DNA from: Sinomicrobium pectinilyticum
GTDB lineage: Bacteria > Bacteroidota > Bacteroidia > Flavobacteriales > Flavobacteriaceae
Direction: 5' to 3'
NCBI RefSeq assembly: GCF_003725735.1
Contig: NZ_RJTM01000072.1
Location: 1-64,000 of the forward strand
DNA: 64,000 nt
Of the stretch, positions 1 to 8,403 are shown piece by piece. Both the position numbers and the translations under genes were made by a program. The notes beneath the pieces were generated by a model. It was not told the origin of the DNA. It worked only from the letters and a program-made list of their open reading frames with translations, and made no database searches. How positions within the stretch are numbered: the first letter of the stretch is position 1; each line of letters opens with the position of its first letter.

Positions 1-62
1 TCAAATAAGGGATAGGGTTTCATTCGGAATGCCACGGCCTTGGCAGGCAGGCGTGACCCCGG

Positions 63-97
63 TTGATTTTTGGGCGTTCGATCCTCCCAAAAATCAA
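63..97. terminator. Perfect 12-bp inverted repeat
   Basis: TTGATTTTTGGG (63-74) pairs perfectly with CCCAAAAATCAA (86-97) around an 11-base loop. It lies just beyond the stronger terminator at 106-136 on the minus strand. It could be a second terminator or another structural site of the element. Confidence 0.4.
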
Positions 98-105
98 ATA
101 GGAAC

Positions 106-136
106 AAAAAAAGACCCTTGGGATGGCAAGGGTCTT
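106..136 (-). terminator. Rho-independent terminator
   Basis: On the minus strand a perfect 10-bp stem (AAGACCCTTG, 6-base loop, CAAGGGTCTT) is followed by a continuous T run. It sits 19 bases after the stop codon of the 65-residue gene at 155-352 and would end that transcript. Confidence 0.8.
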
Positions 137-154
137 GGGTGGTGTCCGTCGTGT

Positions 155-352
155 TCACATATTGAACACATAATCGTAGGTGTACAGGTTGCGGATGGCT
201 TCCTGTTCCACGAGTTCGTCATAATCGAGATAATGGCATTCGGCATAGGTGCGCAATTGCTCCCCGTAACGGCTCTCCACTTCCTCTCTGGAAATGGAAA
301 GCAAATGGTTTTGGGTCTCGGCATCGAGATTGCTAAAATTGAGATAGACCAT
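155..352 (-). CDS. Small conserved mobile-element protein, unknown function (65 aa)
   Basis: This is an acidic 65-residue protein beginning MVYLNFSNLD and rich in Glu, Asp and Tyr. I do not recognise a domain. The gene looks real because a strong terminator lies directly downstream, because it lies on the same strand as the small genes at 373-495 and 534-914, and because its start carries the AATCC-N7-ATG arrangement seen at other backbone genes of this element. The overlapping 94-324 frame has no such context. Similar short acidic proteins are common next to SSB and DUF932 genes in Bacteroidota elements. No function is proposed. Confidence 0.6.
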   Translation of the reverse strand: MVYLNFSNLDAETQNHLLSISREEVESRYGEQLRTYAECHYLDYDELVEQEAIRNLYTYDYVFNM

Positions 353-372
353 TTTTTAAGGATTAAGATGTT

Positions 373-495
373 TTACAGGTCGTACAGGTCGGGGTCAAAA
401 CCCTCGGGGTAGTCCCTTGGGTCTTGTTGCTCCTCCAACCAGATTTCAAACTCCGTCATTTCGGTATTGTCATCCATGATGTCAACATTTTGCAT
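373..495 (-). CDS. Very small acidic protein (40 aa)
   Basis: A 40-codon frame starts MQNVDIMDDN and ends DPDLYDL, with a TAA stop. It is very acidic and ends 20 bases before the start of the 65-residue gene downstream, suggesting co-transcription. A second in-frame Met at residue 7 could be the real start. Upstream, the hairpin at 506-528 separates it from the 126-residue gene. Its composition, same-strand placement and tight spacing support a real gene. No family recognised. Confidence 0.5.
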   Translation of the reverse strand: MQNVDIMDDNTEMTEFEIWLEEQQDPRDYPEGFDPDLYDL

Positions 496-505
496 TGAAA
501 AAAGG

Positions 506-528
506 AAAAGGGGAGAAGCTCCCCTTTT
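506..528 (-). terminator. Terminator after the 534-914 gene
   Basis: A perfect 10-bp stem (AAAAGGGGAG / CTCCCCTTTT) with a 3-base loop is followed on the minus strand by a T-rich tract. It begins only 5 bases after the stop codon of the DUF6876-like gene. Confidence 0.8.
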
Positions 529-533
529 CGGGC

Positions 534-914
534 TTAGTACTCCGTGGGCAGCATCAGCGTATCGTCCGTAAAATACAGGCGCAATTCATCCAGTGGAAAA
601 TCGGTCACGCCATAACGGTGGGTCTCCAATATGTTGCCGTTCCCATCCCCGTAGGTGATGGTGGCCTCACATTGTTGCGCTTCCCTTTCCTCTGGGGAAA
701 GCCGTTTAAAGTCCACGGTGACAAAATAGCTTTTGGCCATTAGGCTCTTGGCGATCACCGATACATCGGTGATGAGCCAGTAACATTCCGCCTTGTCCGC
801 AAGGAATTTGAGCCCGTCCGTAAAACGGGTCTGAAGTAAGGGGATACTGTAAAGGGTCTGTGTACCGCAAAACTGTTGCAAACCTGCCTTGATTTGGTTA
901 CCTTTAGTGTTCAT
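534..914 (-). CDS. DUF6876-like mobile-element protein
   Basis: This 126-residue protein begins MNTKGNQIKAGLQQF and contains a central AECYWLITDVSVIA segment after a TDGLKFLADKA helix. The overall pattern (N-terminal helix, G-T-x-x-x-Y, TDG...LADKA, YWLI) resembles the DUF6876 family of Bacteroidota mobile elements. That assignment is from memory and is moderately sure. It lies between two hairpin terminators (506-528 and 947-978), so it is probably its own transcription unit. The biochemical role is unknown; it may be a housekeeping or anti-defence protein of the element. Confidence 0.6.
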   Translation of the reverse strand: MNTKGNQIKAGLQQFCGTQTLYSIPLLQTRFTDGLKFLADKAECYWLITDVSVIAKSLMAKSYFVTVDFKRLSPEEREAQQCEATITYGDGNGNILETHRYGVTDFPLDELRLYFTDDTLMLPTEY

Positions 915-946
915 ATTGATTTCGTATTTAGAAGTTGAACATGAAG

Positions 947-978
947 AGAGGGCGCCCCGTTCCCCCGTTGCGCCCTCT
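947..978 (-). terminator. Hairpin after the SSB gene
   Basis: AGAGGGCGC (947-955) pairs perfectly with GCGCCCTCT (970-978). It lies 8 bases downstream of the SSB stop codon. The following T tract on the minus strand is weak (CTTC), so termination may be partial. Confidence 0.6.
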
Positions 979-985
979 TTGCTTT

Positions 986-1324
986 CTAGTCGTTACTACC
1001 CAAAAGGAGGATTTCATTGGCCACCACTTCGGTCACGTAACGTTTTACGCCCTCCTTGTCGTCATAGGAACGGGAGGTGAGTTTGCCCTCAATGGCAATC
1101 TCCTTACCCTTGTTCACGTACTTTTCGATAATGTCGGCGGTCTTGCCCCAGGCAACAATGGTGTGCCATTCGGTACTGGTCACTTTCTCGCCCTTGGCAT
1201 TCTTGTAGGTCTCATTGGTCGCCAATGAAAGCCGTGCCACTTTCCTGTCGTTCTCAAGGTTGGTAATGGTGGGTTCCTGCCCCACGTTTCCAATCAGCTG
1301 TACTTTGTTTCTCAACGTACTCAT
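986..1324 (-). CDS. ssb: Single-stranded DNA-binding protein (SSB), short mobile-element type
   Basis: A 112-residue OB-fold SSB that binds single-stranded DNA during replication, repair or conjugative transfer. Residues 1-30 carry the typical start (MSTLRNKVQLIGNVGQEP) and ARLSLATNE strand. The segments STEWHTIVAWGK and KEIAIEGKLTSRSY are diagnostic for the family. It lacks the long linker and acidic DDxPF-like tail of chromosomal SSBs, ending in ILLLGSND, so it probably does not recruit the usual SSB partner proteins. This shortened form is common on conjugative elements. The start is preceded by AATCC at 7 bases, as in other backbone genes here. Confidence 0.95.
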   Translation of the reverse strand: MSTLRNKVQLIGNVGQEPTITNLENDRKVARLSLATNETYKNAKGEKVTSTEWHTIVAWGKTADIIEKYVNKGKEIAIEGKLTSRSYDDKEGVKRYVTEVVANEILLLGSND

Positions 1325-2105
1325 AATAAAAGGATTTAAAGGTCTGCACTCATGGCAGACGGGTTAATAATGCCCCTGTATCCCTGTGCAATTGTGTCCA
1401 GATTTTAAGGGGGTGTTTGTTTGCTTCTTCCGTGCGCAGCACAATAAAATAAGTGGGTTCGGTCAAGGCTTTTGGGAGGAAATCAGGAGTGTCTGCGACG
1501 TAGTTTTTGCCGAAGGGCCAATAACAAGGAAGTAGAGCCCTTATTTGTGAGCAAAACAGGGCCTGGCCTTGACAGGTTCCATAAGGGCCTTAGGAATTCC
1601 TTCCGACCCATTTGTGTCCGAGTGTACGGGAAGTTAAACGAGGAAAGCAAATGGTGTCCTGATTGGAAGTCCTTGGGCACTGCCCTGTTTTTCGAGGCCC
1701 CGAAAAACTACCAGGGCTTCTTTTATTATGAACCCCTTAAAATCGCCGGGCCAAGGACGGGGTTTCAGACAGCCCCGGCAAGGCCCCAAGAAGGGCTTGC
1801 CAGAGGGATGGCGTAAAGAAACCCTGCCCTTGGACTTCCTTATTGGATTATTCCCCGATGAACGGGATTTAAACCTGCCTACCATCGGGCACGTTGCCCT
1901 GTGGTAGTTAGTAGATGATGCGGTGGGCCTCCCAGCTCTTACAGGAACCGGGAACAGGAGTGGAGATTTTGTGGAAGGGGAAATTACTGCCTCCGGATTA
2001 ACCGGAGAGCAGACTTTGCGGTGTATATGGAAATTTTATCCATGGATAAGAATAAGGAATAGGTTATACCACTGGGGATATTATACCAAACAGGCCATCA
2101 TGGAA
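1325..2105. other. Long intergenic region with several hairpins, no gene supported
   Basis: About 780 bases separate the SSB gene from the methyltransferase cargo. Frames in this stretch have low-complexity, Gly/Arg/Pro-rich translations and no recognisable family. Visible structure: a hairpin formed by CCCGATG (1854-1860) and CATCGGG (1883-1889), a GGCAAG/CTTGCC stem around 1777-1802, and a perfect CTCCGG-ATTAA-CCGGAG stem at 1991-2007. A regulatory or recombination region is possible. I see no complete tRNA or promoter. Confidence 0.4.
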
Positions 2106-2876
2106 CTATGGCCTTGCCCCATAGAGGAACAGGCGCTTGAACGCATATATGGCCGGAAATTTGAAGGCCGAGCGGATACGGTTTTTAAATTCGGTGACGA
2201 ACAGCTCTTGCTGGTTTTCCGACATGCGCTCCATATAGGGAATCAATGCAGAACCCGAAATAAAATCAAAGAGTTTATCCGGTCCATCCGCAATGATGGG
2301 ATATACCTTTTTGATGATTTGTATTTGCTCCAGGCCACTGTCGAACATGAGTTGGGCGTAGTCGTCCATGCCCAGCACAGGCGATAGTCTCCGGTAGCCC
2401 TGAAGGAAACCTGCAAAGGGTATTTCCTGTACGAGCTCCAGCAGTATTCTATTGAGCACATTTTCGTTCTGTACCGGCATCTGTACGGCAAATTGCCCGT
2501 TGGTATGGAGTTTCGCCATTAACGCGGGAAAGAGTTCCCGGTGTCCATTTGCCCATTGCAGGGCGGCATTGCTGAAAATGAGGTCCCAGGTGGAACCATC
2601 CCGGGCAAAGGACTCCATGGAACAGTTTTGGAACCGCACATTGCCCCCGGCATATTTTTCCGAACCTGCGAGCATTTCCGCTGAGGAATCAATGCCTAGG
2701 AAATGGGCCTTTCCGAATTTTGTGGACAGTATGGCGGTCTGTTCCCCTGTCCCGCAACCGATGTCCACACCCTTTGTCAATCCCTTTTCGGATATCATAT
2801 CCATGAGGTCAAAAAAAGGTTGGTACCTGATTTGTTTGAACTGGTTGTATGTATCCGGGTTCCATGGCATATTCAA
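2106..2876 (-). CDS. Trans-aconitate methyltransferase-like SAM-dependent methyltransferase
   Basis: A 256-residue class I SAM methyltransferase. Motif I is VDIGCGTGEQT (about residues 37-47), with an acidic ribose-binding residue in FLGIDSSAEML and a post-motif IFSNAALQW. The N-terminal W-P-x-x-Y pattern and the SNAALQW segment are characteristic of the trans-aconitate 2-methyltransferase (Tam) group, a cytosolic enzyme that methylates carboxylates of small acids. Substrate here is not certain. The gene starts inside the stop of the AraC regulator (4-base overlap) and is probably translationally coupled to it. It is cargo in the element, next to an SDR gene. Confidence 0.8.
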   Translation of the reverse strand: MNMPWNPDTYNQFKQIRYQPFFDLMDMISEKGLTKGVDIGCGTGEQTAILSTKFGKAHFLGIDSSAEMLAGSEKYAGGNVRFQNCSMESFARDGSTWDLIFSNAALQWANGHRELFPALMAKLHTNGQFAVQMPVQNENVLNRILLELVQEIPFAGFLQGYRRLSPVLGMDDYAQLMFDSGLEQIQIIKKVYPIIADGPDKLFDFISGSALIPYMERMSENQQELFVTEFKNRIRSAFKFPAIYAFKRLFLYGARP

Positions 2877-3712
2877 TGTGATTTTGATGTATTGTCCAAT
2901 CTGGCCAGCAACTGGGTGGGCGCATAGCCATATTGTTTTTTGAAGGCAAAGGAAAAATGGGACAGGTTCTCAAAGCCCGTTTCATAACACACCTCGACGG
3001 GCCTCCTTTGGTTTTCGGTAAACAGGTAATGGGCCCTTTCCAGGCGTTTGTGCGTCAGCCACCGCTGTGGTGTAGTGCCAAAGGCCTTGTGGAAATCCCT
3101 TTTGAATGTGGTCAGGCTCCTCCCGGTGAGGTAGCTGAATTTCTCCAGCGGCATGTTGAACATAAAATTCCTTTCCATAAAGGCCGCCAGGTCTATTTTA
3201 TGGGGTTCCTCAAAATTGGCCAGTACATGGTCAATCCCGGGGTCAATATTCCTGAGGATACTGATGGCCTCGTTGATTTTCAATGAGGCAATGTCCCCCG
3301 GAAAAGTTCCCTGCATTTCAAAATAGGGAATGAGCGATGCCATGCAACTCCGTAAAAGGGGATGCTCCCGGAAACTCCTTATTTTGCCCGGGGCAGGTCT
3401 TGGGGTCATTTCCCTGTCCCTGTAAAATTCACGGAGCCTATTTATGGAGAGGTGCATGGCCACGGCCTTGTGCGGCAACCCGTCCTTTGGTACATTGATG
3501 ATGGTGGCCAGCAGGTGCCGTGGTATCATGAAGGTACTTCCCTTACCGAACACCAGGTTTTCATCGGCACCTATAATCCTGGTCTCCCCCGAAATCAACC
3601 ATACCAGCAAGTGGTCGTCGAAGGCGGCCTCCGTCTTGAACAGCTTGCCTCCGTAGCAGGAAAGTTTGATCTCGGGATTGATGTAATCCACTTTATAGTC
3701 CATGGCCTCCAT
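2873..3712 (-). CDS. AraC-family transcriptional regulator
   Basis: A 279-residue regulator. The N-terminal half (about 1-165) is a probable ligand-sensing or dimerisation domain with a cupin-like start (LSCYGGKLFKTEA). The C-terminal half has two helix-turn-helix motifs of the AraC/XylS type: an early helix with LEKFSYLTGRSLTTFKRDF and the signature GFENLSHFSFAFKKQYGYAP near residues 245-265. It lies between the SDR gene (10 bases after its stop) and the methyltransferase (4-base overlap), so the three form one minus-strand operon that it may control. Effector unknown. Confidence 0.85.
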   Translation of the reverse strand: MEAMDYKVDYINPEIKLSCYGGKLFKTEAAFDDHLLVWLISGETRIIGADENLVFGKGSTFMIPRHLLATIINVPKDGLPHKAVAMHLSINRLREFYRDREMTPRPAPGKIRSFREHPLLRSCMASLIPYFEMQGTFPGDIASLKINEAISILRNIDPGIDHVLANFEEPHKIDLAAFMERNFMFNMPLEKFSYLTGRSLTTFKRDFHKAFGTTPQRWLTHKRLERAHYLFTENQRRPVEVCYETGFENLSHFSFAFKKQYGYAPTQLLARLDNTSKSH

Positions 3713-3722
3713 ACCTACAAAG

Positions 3723-4727
3723 TTACGAATTGGAGCCGGTGTCGAAGACCAGCCCGGTCATTTCTTCACTTAATTTCCACAACCGTTTTGCGCTTTCCCT
3801 GTCCAGGGAATAGGATTTGACCCCACCGATAATGGTAGTGTCTTCGCTCAATAGCGCCACATCCACATTTTCGCAATAGACTCCGCCCATTCCATTCAGC
3901 ATGGGGCTTGTGGCGCACCAGACCGAAGTGGCAGCCCCCTGGGAAATGGTCTTCAGGGAAGCCGCGACCTCGGGGAGGATATTCCCCTCCGCATCGGTGT
4001 ACCCCAGCTTTTGGAACAGGTCTGCCGGTGCTTCCCGGGAGAGTTCCGTTCCGCCCACGGCCCCGGGACAAAGCGCATAGGCCCTGACCCCGTATTCTTT
4101 TGCCCGTACATCCAGTTCGAGGGAAAACAGGTTCAGGGCGGTTTTTGACTGCCCGTAGCCCAAAAGGGTCTCATAGTCCCGATGCCTGAAATGGGGGTCC
4201 TCAAAGTCAAAATCAGCGAACTGGTGCCCTCCGGAAGAGACATTGACCACCCTTGCTCCCTGTGCATTTTTAAGAGCGGGCCAAAGTCTTGCGGTGAGCT
4301 GGAAGGGTGCCAGATAGTTAGTGGCCAATTGGGATTCGAAGCCACGTTTGTCCCGGCGCAACGGCACCCACATAATGCCCGCATTGTTGATGAGCAGGTG
4401 GAGTGGTCTTTGTGAAGCGAGGAACTTTTCGGCAAAGGCGTCTATGGAGGCCGGTTCCATTAAATCCATGACCTCTATTTCGACATTTGCGATGTCTTCC
4501 AGGTTCCGTTTTGCCTTATCGATGTCCCTTGCCGGAACGATGACGCAGGCCCCGGCACTTGACAGTGTCCTGACCGTTTCCAGTCCGATACCCGTATTCC
4601 CTCCGGTCACAATGGCCGTTTTCCCGTTCAGGTCAATGCCCCGGATGACCTCGTTAGTGGTAGATTTTGCGTTGAAGCCTGAACCGATGGGGCGTTGCAG
4701 GGTCCCCTGATAATTATTGTGTTCCAT
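3723..4727 (-). CDS. Short-chain dehydrogenase/reductase (SDR)
   Basis: A 334-residue NAD(P)-dependent oxidoreductase. The glycine-rich cofactor motif TGGNTGIG is near residue 41, NNAG occurs in LLINNAGIMW, and the catalytic Tyr and Lys are in YGQSKTALN, with an upstream Ser in VNVSSGGHQ. Length and the LNGKTAIVTGG start region resemble retinol dehydrogenase/WW-domain oxidoreductase-like SDRs, which act on varied alcohols and carbonyls. The physiological substrate cannot be read from sequence. It is the first gene of the SDR / AraC / methyltransferase operon; 167 bases upstream separate it from the Api92-like gene and would hold its promoter. Confidence 0.85.
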   Translation of the reverse strand: MEHNNYQGTLQRPIGSGFNAKSTTNEVIRGIDLNGKTAIVTGGNTGIGLETVRTLSSAGACVIVPARDIDKAKRNLEDIANVEIEVMDLMEPASIDAFAEKFLASQRPLHLLINNAGIMWVPLRRDKRGFESQLATNYLAPFQLTARLWPALKNAQGARVVNVSSGGHQFADFDFEDPHFRHRDYETLLGYGQSKTALNLFSLELDVRAKEYGVRAYALCPGAVGGTELSREAPADLFQKLGYTDAEGNILPEVAASLKTISQGAATSVWCATSPMLNGMGGVYCENVDVALLSEDTTIIGGVKSYSLDRESAKRLWKLSEEMTGLVFDTGSNS

Positions 4728-4894
4728 TTTTTAGATTTTTTGATGGAACAAAGATAGGGGCGTTGATTATGGGGAACTTTGCTCAAACGTCCGAAAACAC
4801 TTTGTTCAAAAGGTCGTTTTTTGTGCAGTGGACCCAAAGCCAAAAAACTCCCGAAACCGAAGTACCGGGATCCATTTTAGTGTATTTCGTTCAA

Positions 4895-5572
4895 CTAGGG
4901 TTCCACCCGTTTGACCTGGGCATTGGGAGCCTGTTCCTTGATGTCTTCAGGGCATGTGGCAAAAATGCGTTCCTCGATATGCGGATTTTTTTCAAAGGTA
5001 ACGGCGTACAGTCCCATGCCCGTGAGTTCCAACAGTTGTTTGAGCAATTTGGGACGGTCGGGTTCGGCGACACATTGGTACAGGCGCATTTGTCCCAGTT
5101 GGGATACCGTGGTCAATTCGCTGGTCTCGATTTGGCATTGCAGTTCCAGGGTAGCCTCCTGAAGGAAGCTTTCGTAATCGAGAAAGGCCATGTACTGCCA
5201 ATAATTGCCCTGGAAAATGATATTGGTCCCCTTATGGTCGATTTCCAACCTGCCGCCGAAGCACATGCCGAGTTCCTCAAAGTCCATGGTGATGTGCAGT
5301 GAGGGATAGGTCTTGGCGAGACTCTCGAATAGCGGTACGGGCGGTGACCAGGCACTGTCCCCGGTAAGTTTCAACACTTTGTCCTGAAATGTAATGTCAG
5401 GGGTGAACCATTTGGTGCCAACGACCTCATAGATGTTTTCAAAGGGAATCTCCCTGTCGAGGACATGCTCAAAGTCAATATTGTCTTTCTCTTTGGTCAG
5501 GAGCCGATGGAGCGTATCGAGCTCCGTTTCATTTCCGGTGATGCTGATGGAATTGTAACATGAATTTGCCAT
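4895..5572 (-). CDS. Api92/YubB-like ferredoxin-fold protein of mobile elements
   Basis: A 225-residue protein starting MANSCYNSISITGNETEL. The N-terminal N-x-I-x-I-x-G strand, the GTKWFTPDI segment and the SAWSPPVPLFESLAKTYP followed by GMCFGGRLE match the Api92/YubB-like ferredoxin-fold family found on plasmids and conjugative elements, where it is often next to antirestriction genes. The molecular function is not established. The C-terminal 80 residues are less conserved and I recognise nothing there. The start is preceded by AATCC at 8 bases. It is separated from the DUF932 gene upstream by about 240 bases without a clear gene. Confidence 0.7.
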   Translation of the reverse strand: MANSCYNSISITGNETELDTLHRLLTKEKDNIDFEHVLDREIPFENIYEVVGTKWFTPDITFQDKVLKLTGDSAWSPPVPLFESLAKTYPSLHITMDFEELGMCFGGRLEIDHKGTNIIFQGNYWQYMAFLDYESFLQEATLELQCQIETSELTTVSQLGQMRLYQCVAEPDRPKLLKQLLELTGMGLYAVTFEKNPHIEERIFATCPEDIKEQAPNAQVKRVEP

Positions 5573-5816
5573 GATATAAAGGATTTAAAAGGTTACATAA
5601 CCTGAAGATTTCATGCAACCGGGAAGACGGGCCGTCCATGCCGATAAAGCCATGAGCCTGTCGAAATGGTGTGTCGGTGCGGGCCGTAGGTTTGCCATGA
5701 AACCTACAGGAGGCCTTTTAAAATGCGTTCATGCTACAACGGTCAGGAAATGCGAGCAGGAAGGAGAAGGAAAGGGCCACCCCGGAGTATAGGATACCGG
5801 AGCGGCCCCCCGGCCT

Positions 5817-6653
5817 TTAGGCCATATCATGGATTTCCTGGAAGAGTTGCCTGTCCAGGCGTTCCTGTCGTGAAAAGCTGCGTTTCAGGGTACGGTGCAG
5901 CACGGCGTTGAAGGCATTGTAGCCCAGCCATAGGTTTGGGGTGACCCCCATGGCCATGGATTCGTTGTGCAGGATATCAAGAACCTCCCTGGCCTTTTTG
6001 GACGGGGCATCGTTCTTATCGCTGCACTCAAAGCGGAAGAGTTTGGTACGCTCCAACACTTCCCTGACGAATTGATGGGTGTCCATGAGTTCCACGGCCA
6101 TCATACGGCCAAAGCTACCGGAGATGGTGTAAAACTCGTTGTCGAGGAACCTGCGGAAGAGCCCTTCCAGTTCCGGCATGATAAGGTGCACGCCATTGGT
6201 ACTGTGCTTGATGGAAAAGGCAATCTCCGACTGTACCACGTGCAGGCCGTTGGAACATACCATACGGTAGAAGCCGAAGTGGCCCGAGGTACGCTCACTG
6301 CCATCGTAGGAATTGGTGAACCGGAGCAATGGCAGGATGGTGTCCGCCTTGTTGCCCACGGAGAACTGGGTACTGTCGGAAAGGATAAAGTCCATACTGA
6401 AGCTGCGGTCCGAGCGGTTGATGGTCTGGCGGTGATAGGTCAGTTTGGCATCGATGAGCATCTGTTCCGCTTTGGCGAAGAACAGCTCATTGGGGATGTG
6501 CCCATAGCTTTTGGACACGATGTTCACAATCTTGCCATTGGATACAATGACATTTTCAAGCCCTTTACGGGGTTCCATTTCGGTAAGTTCCCTGAGGGGC
6601 TTTACCTCGGACGGTACAAAGACCTCGTCCTGTTGCAATTTGTCTAAATACAT
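5817..6653 (-). CDS. DUF932 family (phage/plasmid-like) protein
   Basis: A 278-residue protein when started at MYLDKLQQDEVF. The open frame continues 23 codons upstream, but that part (MPLHGLPSVW...) lies in the conserved leader repeat, and the AATCC-N7-ATG arrangement supports the internal start. Segments such as FAKAEQMLIDA, SMDFILSD, FRMVCSNGLHV-like FYRMVCSNGLHVVQSE and the C-terminal NLWLGYNAFNAVLH are typical of DUF932, a widespread family on plasmids, phages and conjugative elements with no proven activity. It lies downstream of leader copy A and is probably a monocistronic backbone gene. Confidence 0.85.
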   Translation of the reverse strand: MYLDKLQQDEVFVPSEVKPLRELTEMEPRKGLENVIVSNGKIVNIVSKSYGHIPNELFFAKAEQMLIDAKLTYHRQTINRSDRSFSMDFILSDSTQFSVGNKADTILPLLRFTNSYDGSERTSGHFGFYRMVCSNGLHVVQSEIAFSIKHSTNGVHLIMPELEGLFRRFLDNEFYTISGSFGRMMAVELMDTHQFVREVLERTKLFRFECSDKNDAPSKKAREVLDILHNESMAMGVTPNLWLGYNAFNAVLHRTLKRSFSRQERLDRQLFQEIHDMA

Positions 6654-6660
6654 AACGCAT

Positions 6661-6801
6661 GGATTTAAGGTTAAACAATATTTGCAGGACACCCAAACGG
6701 AAGGCAGGCCGTGGAGCGGCAAGGAAACGGAATAAAAAGAGAGGAAGGAACGGCTTTATGCCGTCCCTTGTCCGGATACGGGCTGCGACGTTTATCTTTC
6801 G
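6661..6801 (-). promoter_or_regulatory. Shared leader repeat, copy A (upstream of DUF932 gene)
   Basis: This stretch matches two others in the window (copy B 8982-9134, copy C 21412-21560). Conserved pieces are GTTAAACAATATTTG at 6670, AAGGAAACGGAATAAAAAG at 6721, and GGCTTTATGCCGTCCCTTG at 6752, which includes a 5-bp hairpin ACGGC-TTTAT-GCCGT (6750-6764), then a TTTATCTT near 6791. All copies lie 5' of a minus-strand backbone gene with the same orientation and similar distance, so a common promoter or regulatory leader is likely. Confidence 0.65.
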
Positions 6802-6884
6802 CAAAGGATTGGTTGGATGGTTTGCTTGTTCTACGGTATTTTTATCATCTTATTGCATATGGTACTTAAAGCCATTTACTAATG

Positions 6885-7152
6885 TCAAATTTTAGGATAT
6901 GGTAGGGCAGGAATAGGAAATTCAAATTCTATCTGGAAACCTCTATTGGGTAGAATATCCTGATCAGGGAGGTTTACAGAACCATTTCTGATTGCACCAA
7001 AGGTATCCTGCGCTTCTGACGTATGTTATTGGAAGATAAGAGTTGCGCTGACTGGCAACCCGAGCGTGGAAATGTGAAATCCGCCATTGGTCCAGTTATC
7101 GTGTCCAGTGAGAATTTCTTCGGCTTCAATAGTAAGGAGGACAAGATTTCCC
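6885..7152 (-). pseudogene. Possible gene remnant with one in-frame stop
   Basis: On the minus strand, immediately after the S41 peptidase stop, one frame reads 44 residues ending ...SATLIFQ, meets a TAA, and continues in the same frame for 46 more residues (HTSEAQDTF ... ALPYPKI) to a TGA. The two parts have ordinary protein-like composition. This could be the 3' end of a decayed gene brought in with the peptidase cargo. I recognise no family, and a chance open frame of this size cannot be excluded. Confidence 0.3.
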
Positions 7153-8154
7153 TTAATGGCTTTTCAAGTTGGGATTTATTTTTTCGAGTGCTAGTTTATA
7201 AGCAGTATCCAGCGCTTCATTGGCTTTTACCTTTACATTTGGTTCAACTCCTTTCCCTTCCCAATTGGTCTTTGTAATTGGACTGATGGCTTTTCCCGTG
7301 GGGACCCATACGATAAAATTTCCTGATGAATTGAACTCTTCCCCAAAATTGGCGGCACCGGCAGTGGTTTCCCCTACAATGGTTGCCCGGCCGAGGTTTT
7401 TAAGGTCGTAGGCGAACTCTTCCCCGGCAGAAATCGTCTTATGGTCTGTCAGGACATAGACAGGAACATTTGGCATTCTTTCCCCATCTACATAAGGTAA
7501 GGTCCAGGATTGGGTAGTTGTGTTTTCTTTCTTATGATAGAAGTCGATTAGATGTACCGGTTCATCCGAGTACAAATAGCTTATTAAGAGCTGAATCATT
7601 GTCGGGTCCCCACCAAAATTATTTCTCAAATCGAAAATGAGTGCATCACAATTGGAAACAAATTGCATTGCTGAAGATGCTGTTTTCCCTCCATATAGGG
7701 TCGGTGCAAAAGCGGTTATTTTAATATAACCGATATTGTTTTCCAAAATTTTCAACTCTTCAAACCCATAATTGAACTTCCGTACCCGTTCATTGACCCT
7801 ATTGAATTTTTCGGCCGGGTCCTCTTTTTTTGAAGGACTTCTCAATCGTGCCGCTTTTTCTTCATCATAAGCAACACCAATATGTTTATCCCTGCTGACC
7901 GTGAACAAATGGCTTTTCAGTGAGTCGGCAAAAACGGTTTTGTCTGTAATCGTTTTGTATTCACCGCGTTTGTGTCTTTTGAGTAAATCTTTGGCCATTA
8001 AGTCAGCCATTTTTTCAAGCACGTATTTATCCTTCAATTGATAGTTGATGGAGTCGATGATTTCTTTTTTATGGGCATTGGTCAAATTCCCACTTTGGGT
8101 GTATGCTGCAATTGAGGTAGCAAACATACATATGATGATACATTGGAATTTCAT
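7153..8154 (-). CDS. S41-family serine peptidase (exported)
   Basis: A 333-residue exported peptidase. Residues 1-19 form a signal peptide ending near AYTQSG. An N-terminal helical region (about 20-110) precedes the S41 core. IGYIKITAF, DALIFDLRNNFGG and VPVYVLTDHKTISAGEEFAYDL are typical of the interphotoreceptor-retinoid-binding-like S41 subgroup; the Ser of TISAGEEF is the predicted nucleophile and ETTAGAANFG is a conserved later loop. It likely cleaves peptides in the periplasm. No PDZ domain is evident. It is flanked by backbone genes of the element and by a gene remnant, so it is probably cargo. Confidence 0.85.
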   Translation of the reverse strand: MKFQCIIICMFATSIAAYTQSGNLTNAHKKEIIDSINYQLKDKYVLEKMADLMAKDLLKRHKRGEYKTITDKTVFADSLKSHLFTVSRDKHIGVAYDEEKAARLRSPSKKEDPAEKFNRVNERVRKFNYGFEELKILENNIGYIKITAFAPTLYGGKTASSAMQFVSNCDALIFDLRNNFGGDPTMIQLLISYLYSDEPVHLIDFYHKKENTTTQSWTLPYVDGERMPNVPVYVLTDHKTISAGEEFAYDLKNLGRATIVGETTAGAANFGEEFNSSGNFIVWVPTGKAISPITKTNWEGKGVEPNVKVKANEALDTAYKLALEKINPNLKSH

Positions 8155-8403
8155 TTTTCTCTGTTAAGGTTGAACCATTAAAAGGCTTTAAAACGGACAC
8201 AAGTTTTATGCCAAGAAATTCCGGTATAAAATTGGAATCTCCTATTTAAAGACGAAGAGAAATTATCAATGTTGCAAATAGGCTTACTTTGGATAAAATG
8301 GTTTTTATGAAATAAGCTGTCCTTAAAATCATGAAGCAAATTTATTGTTGCTTTGACGGTTATGAGTTGCGACAACTAGCTTTGTGACTTATTGTCTAAG
8401 GTT

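Noticed and set aside
1840-1935. tRNA-like segment on the minus strand with a T-loop-like GGTTTAAATCC and a 7-bp CCCGATG/CATCGGG pairing
   Set aside because: No acceptor stem at tRNA distance, no D arm or anticodon arm, and the T-stem has a mismatch. It is reported only as a hairpin within the intergenic region.
1472-2387. Open frames in the region after SSB (1472-1816 plus, 1634-1885 minus, 1923-2387 plus)
   Set aside because: The compositions are not protein-like, no family is recognised, and one overlaps the methyltransferase gene antisense.
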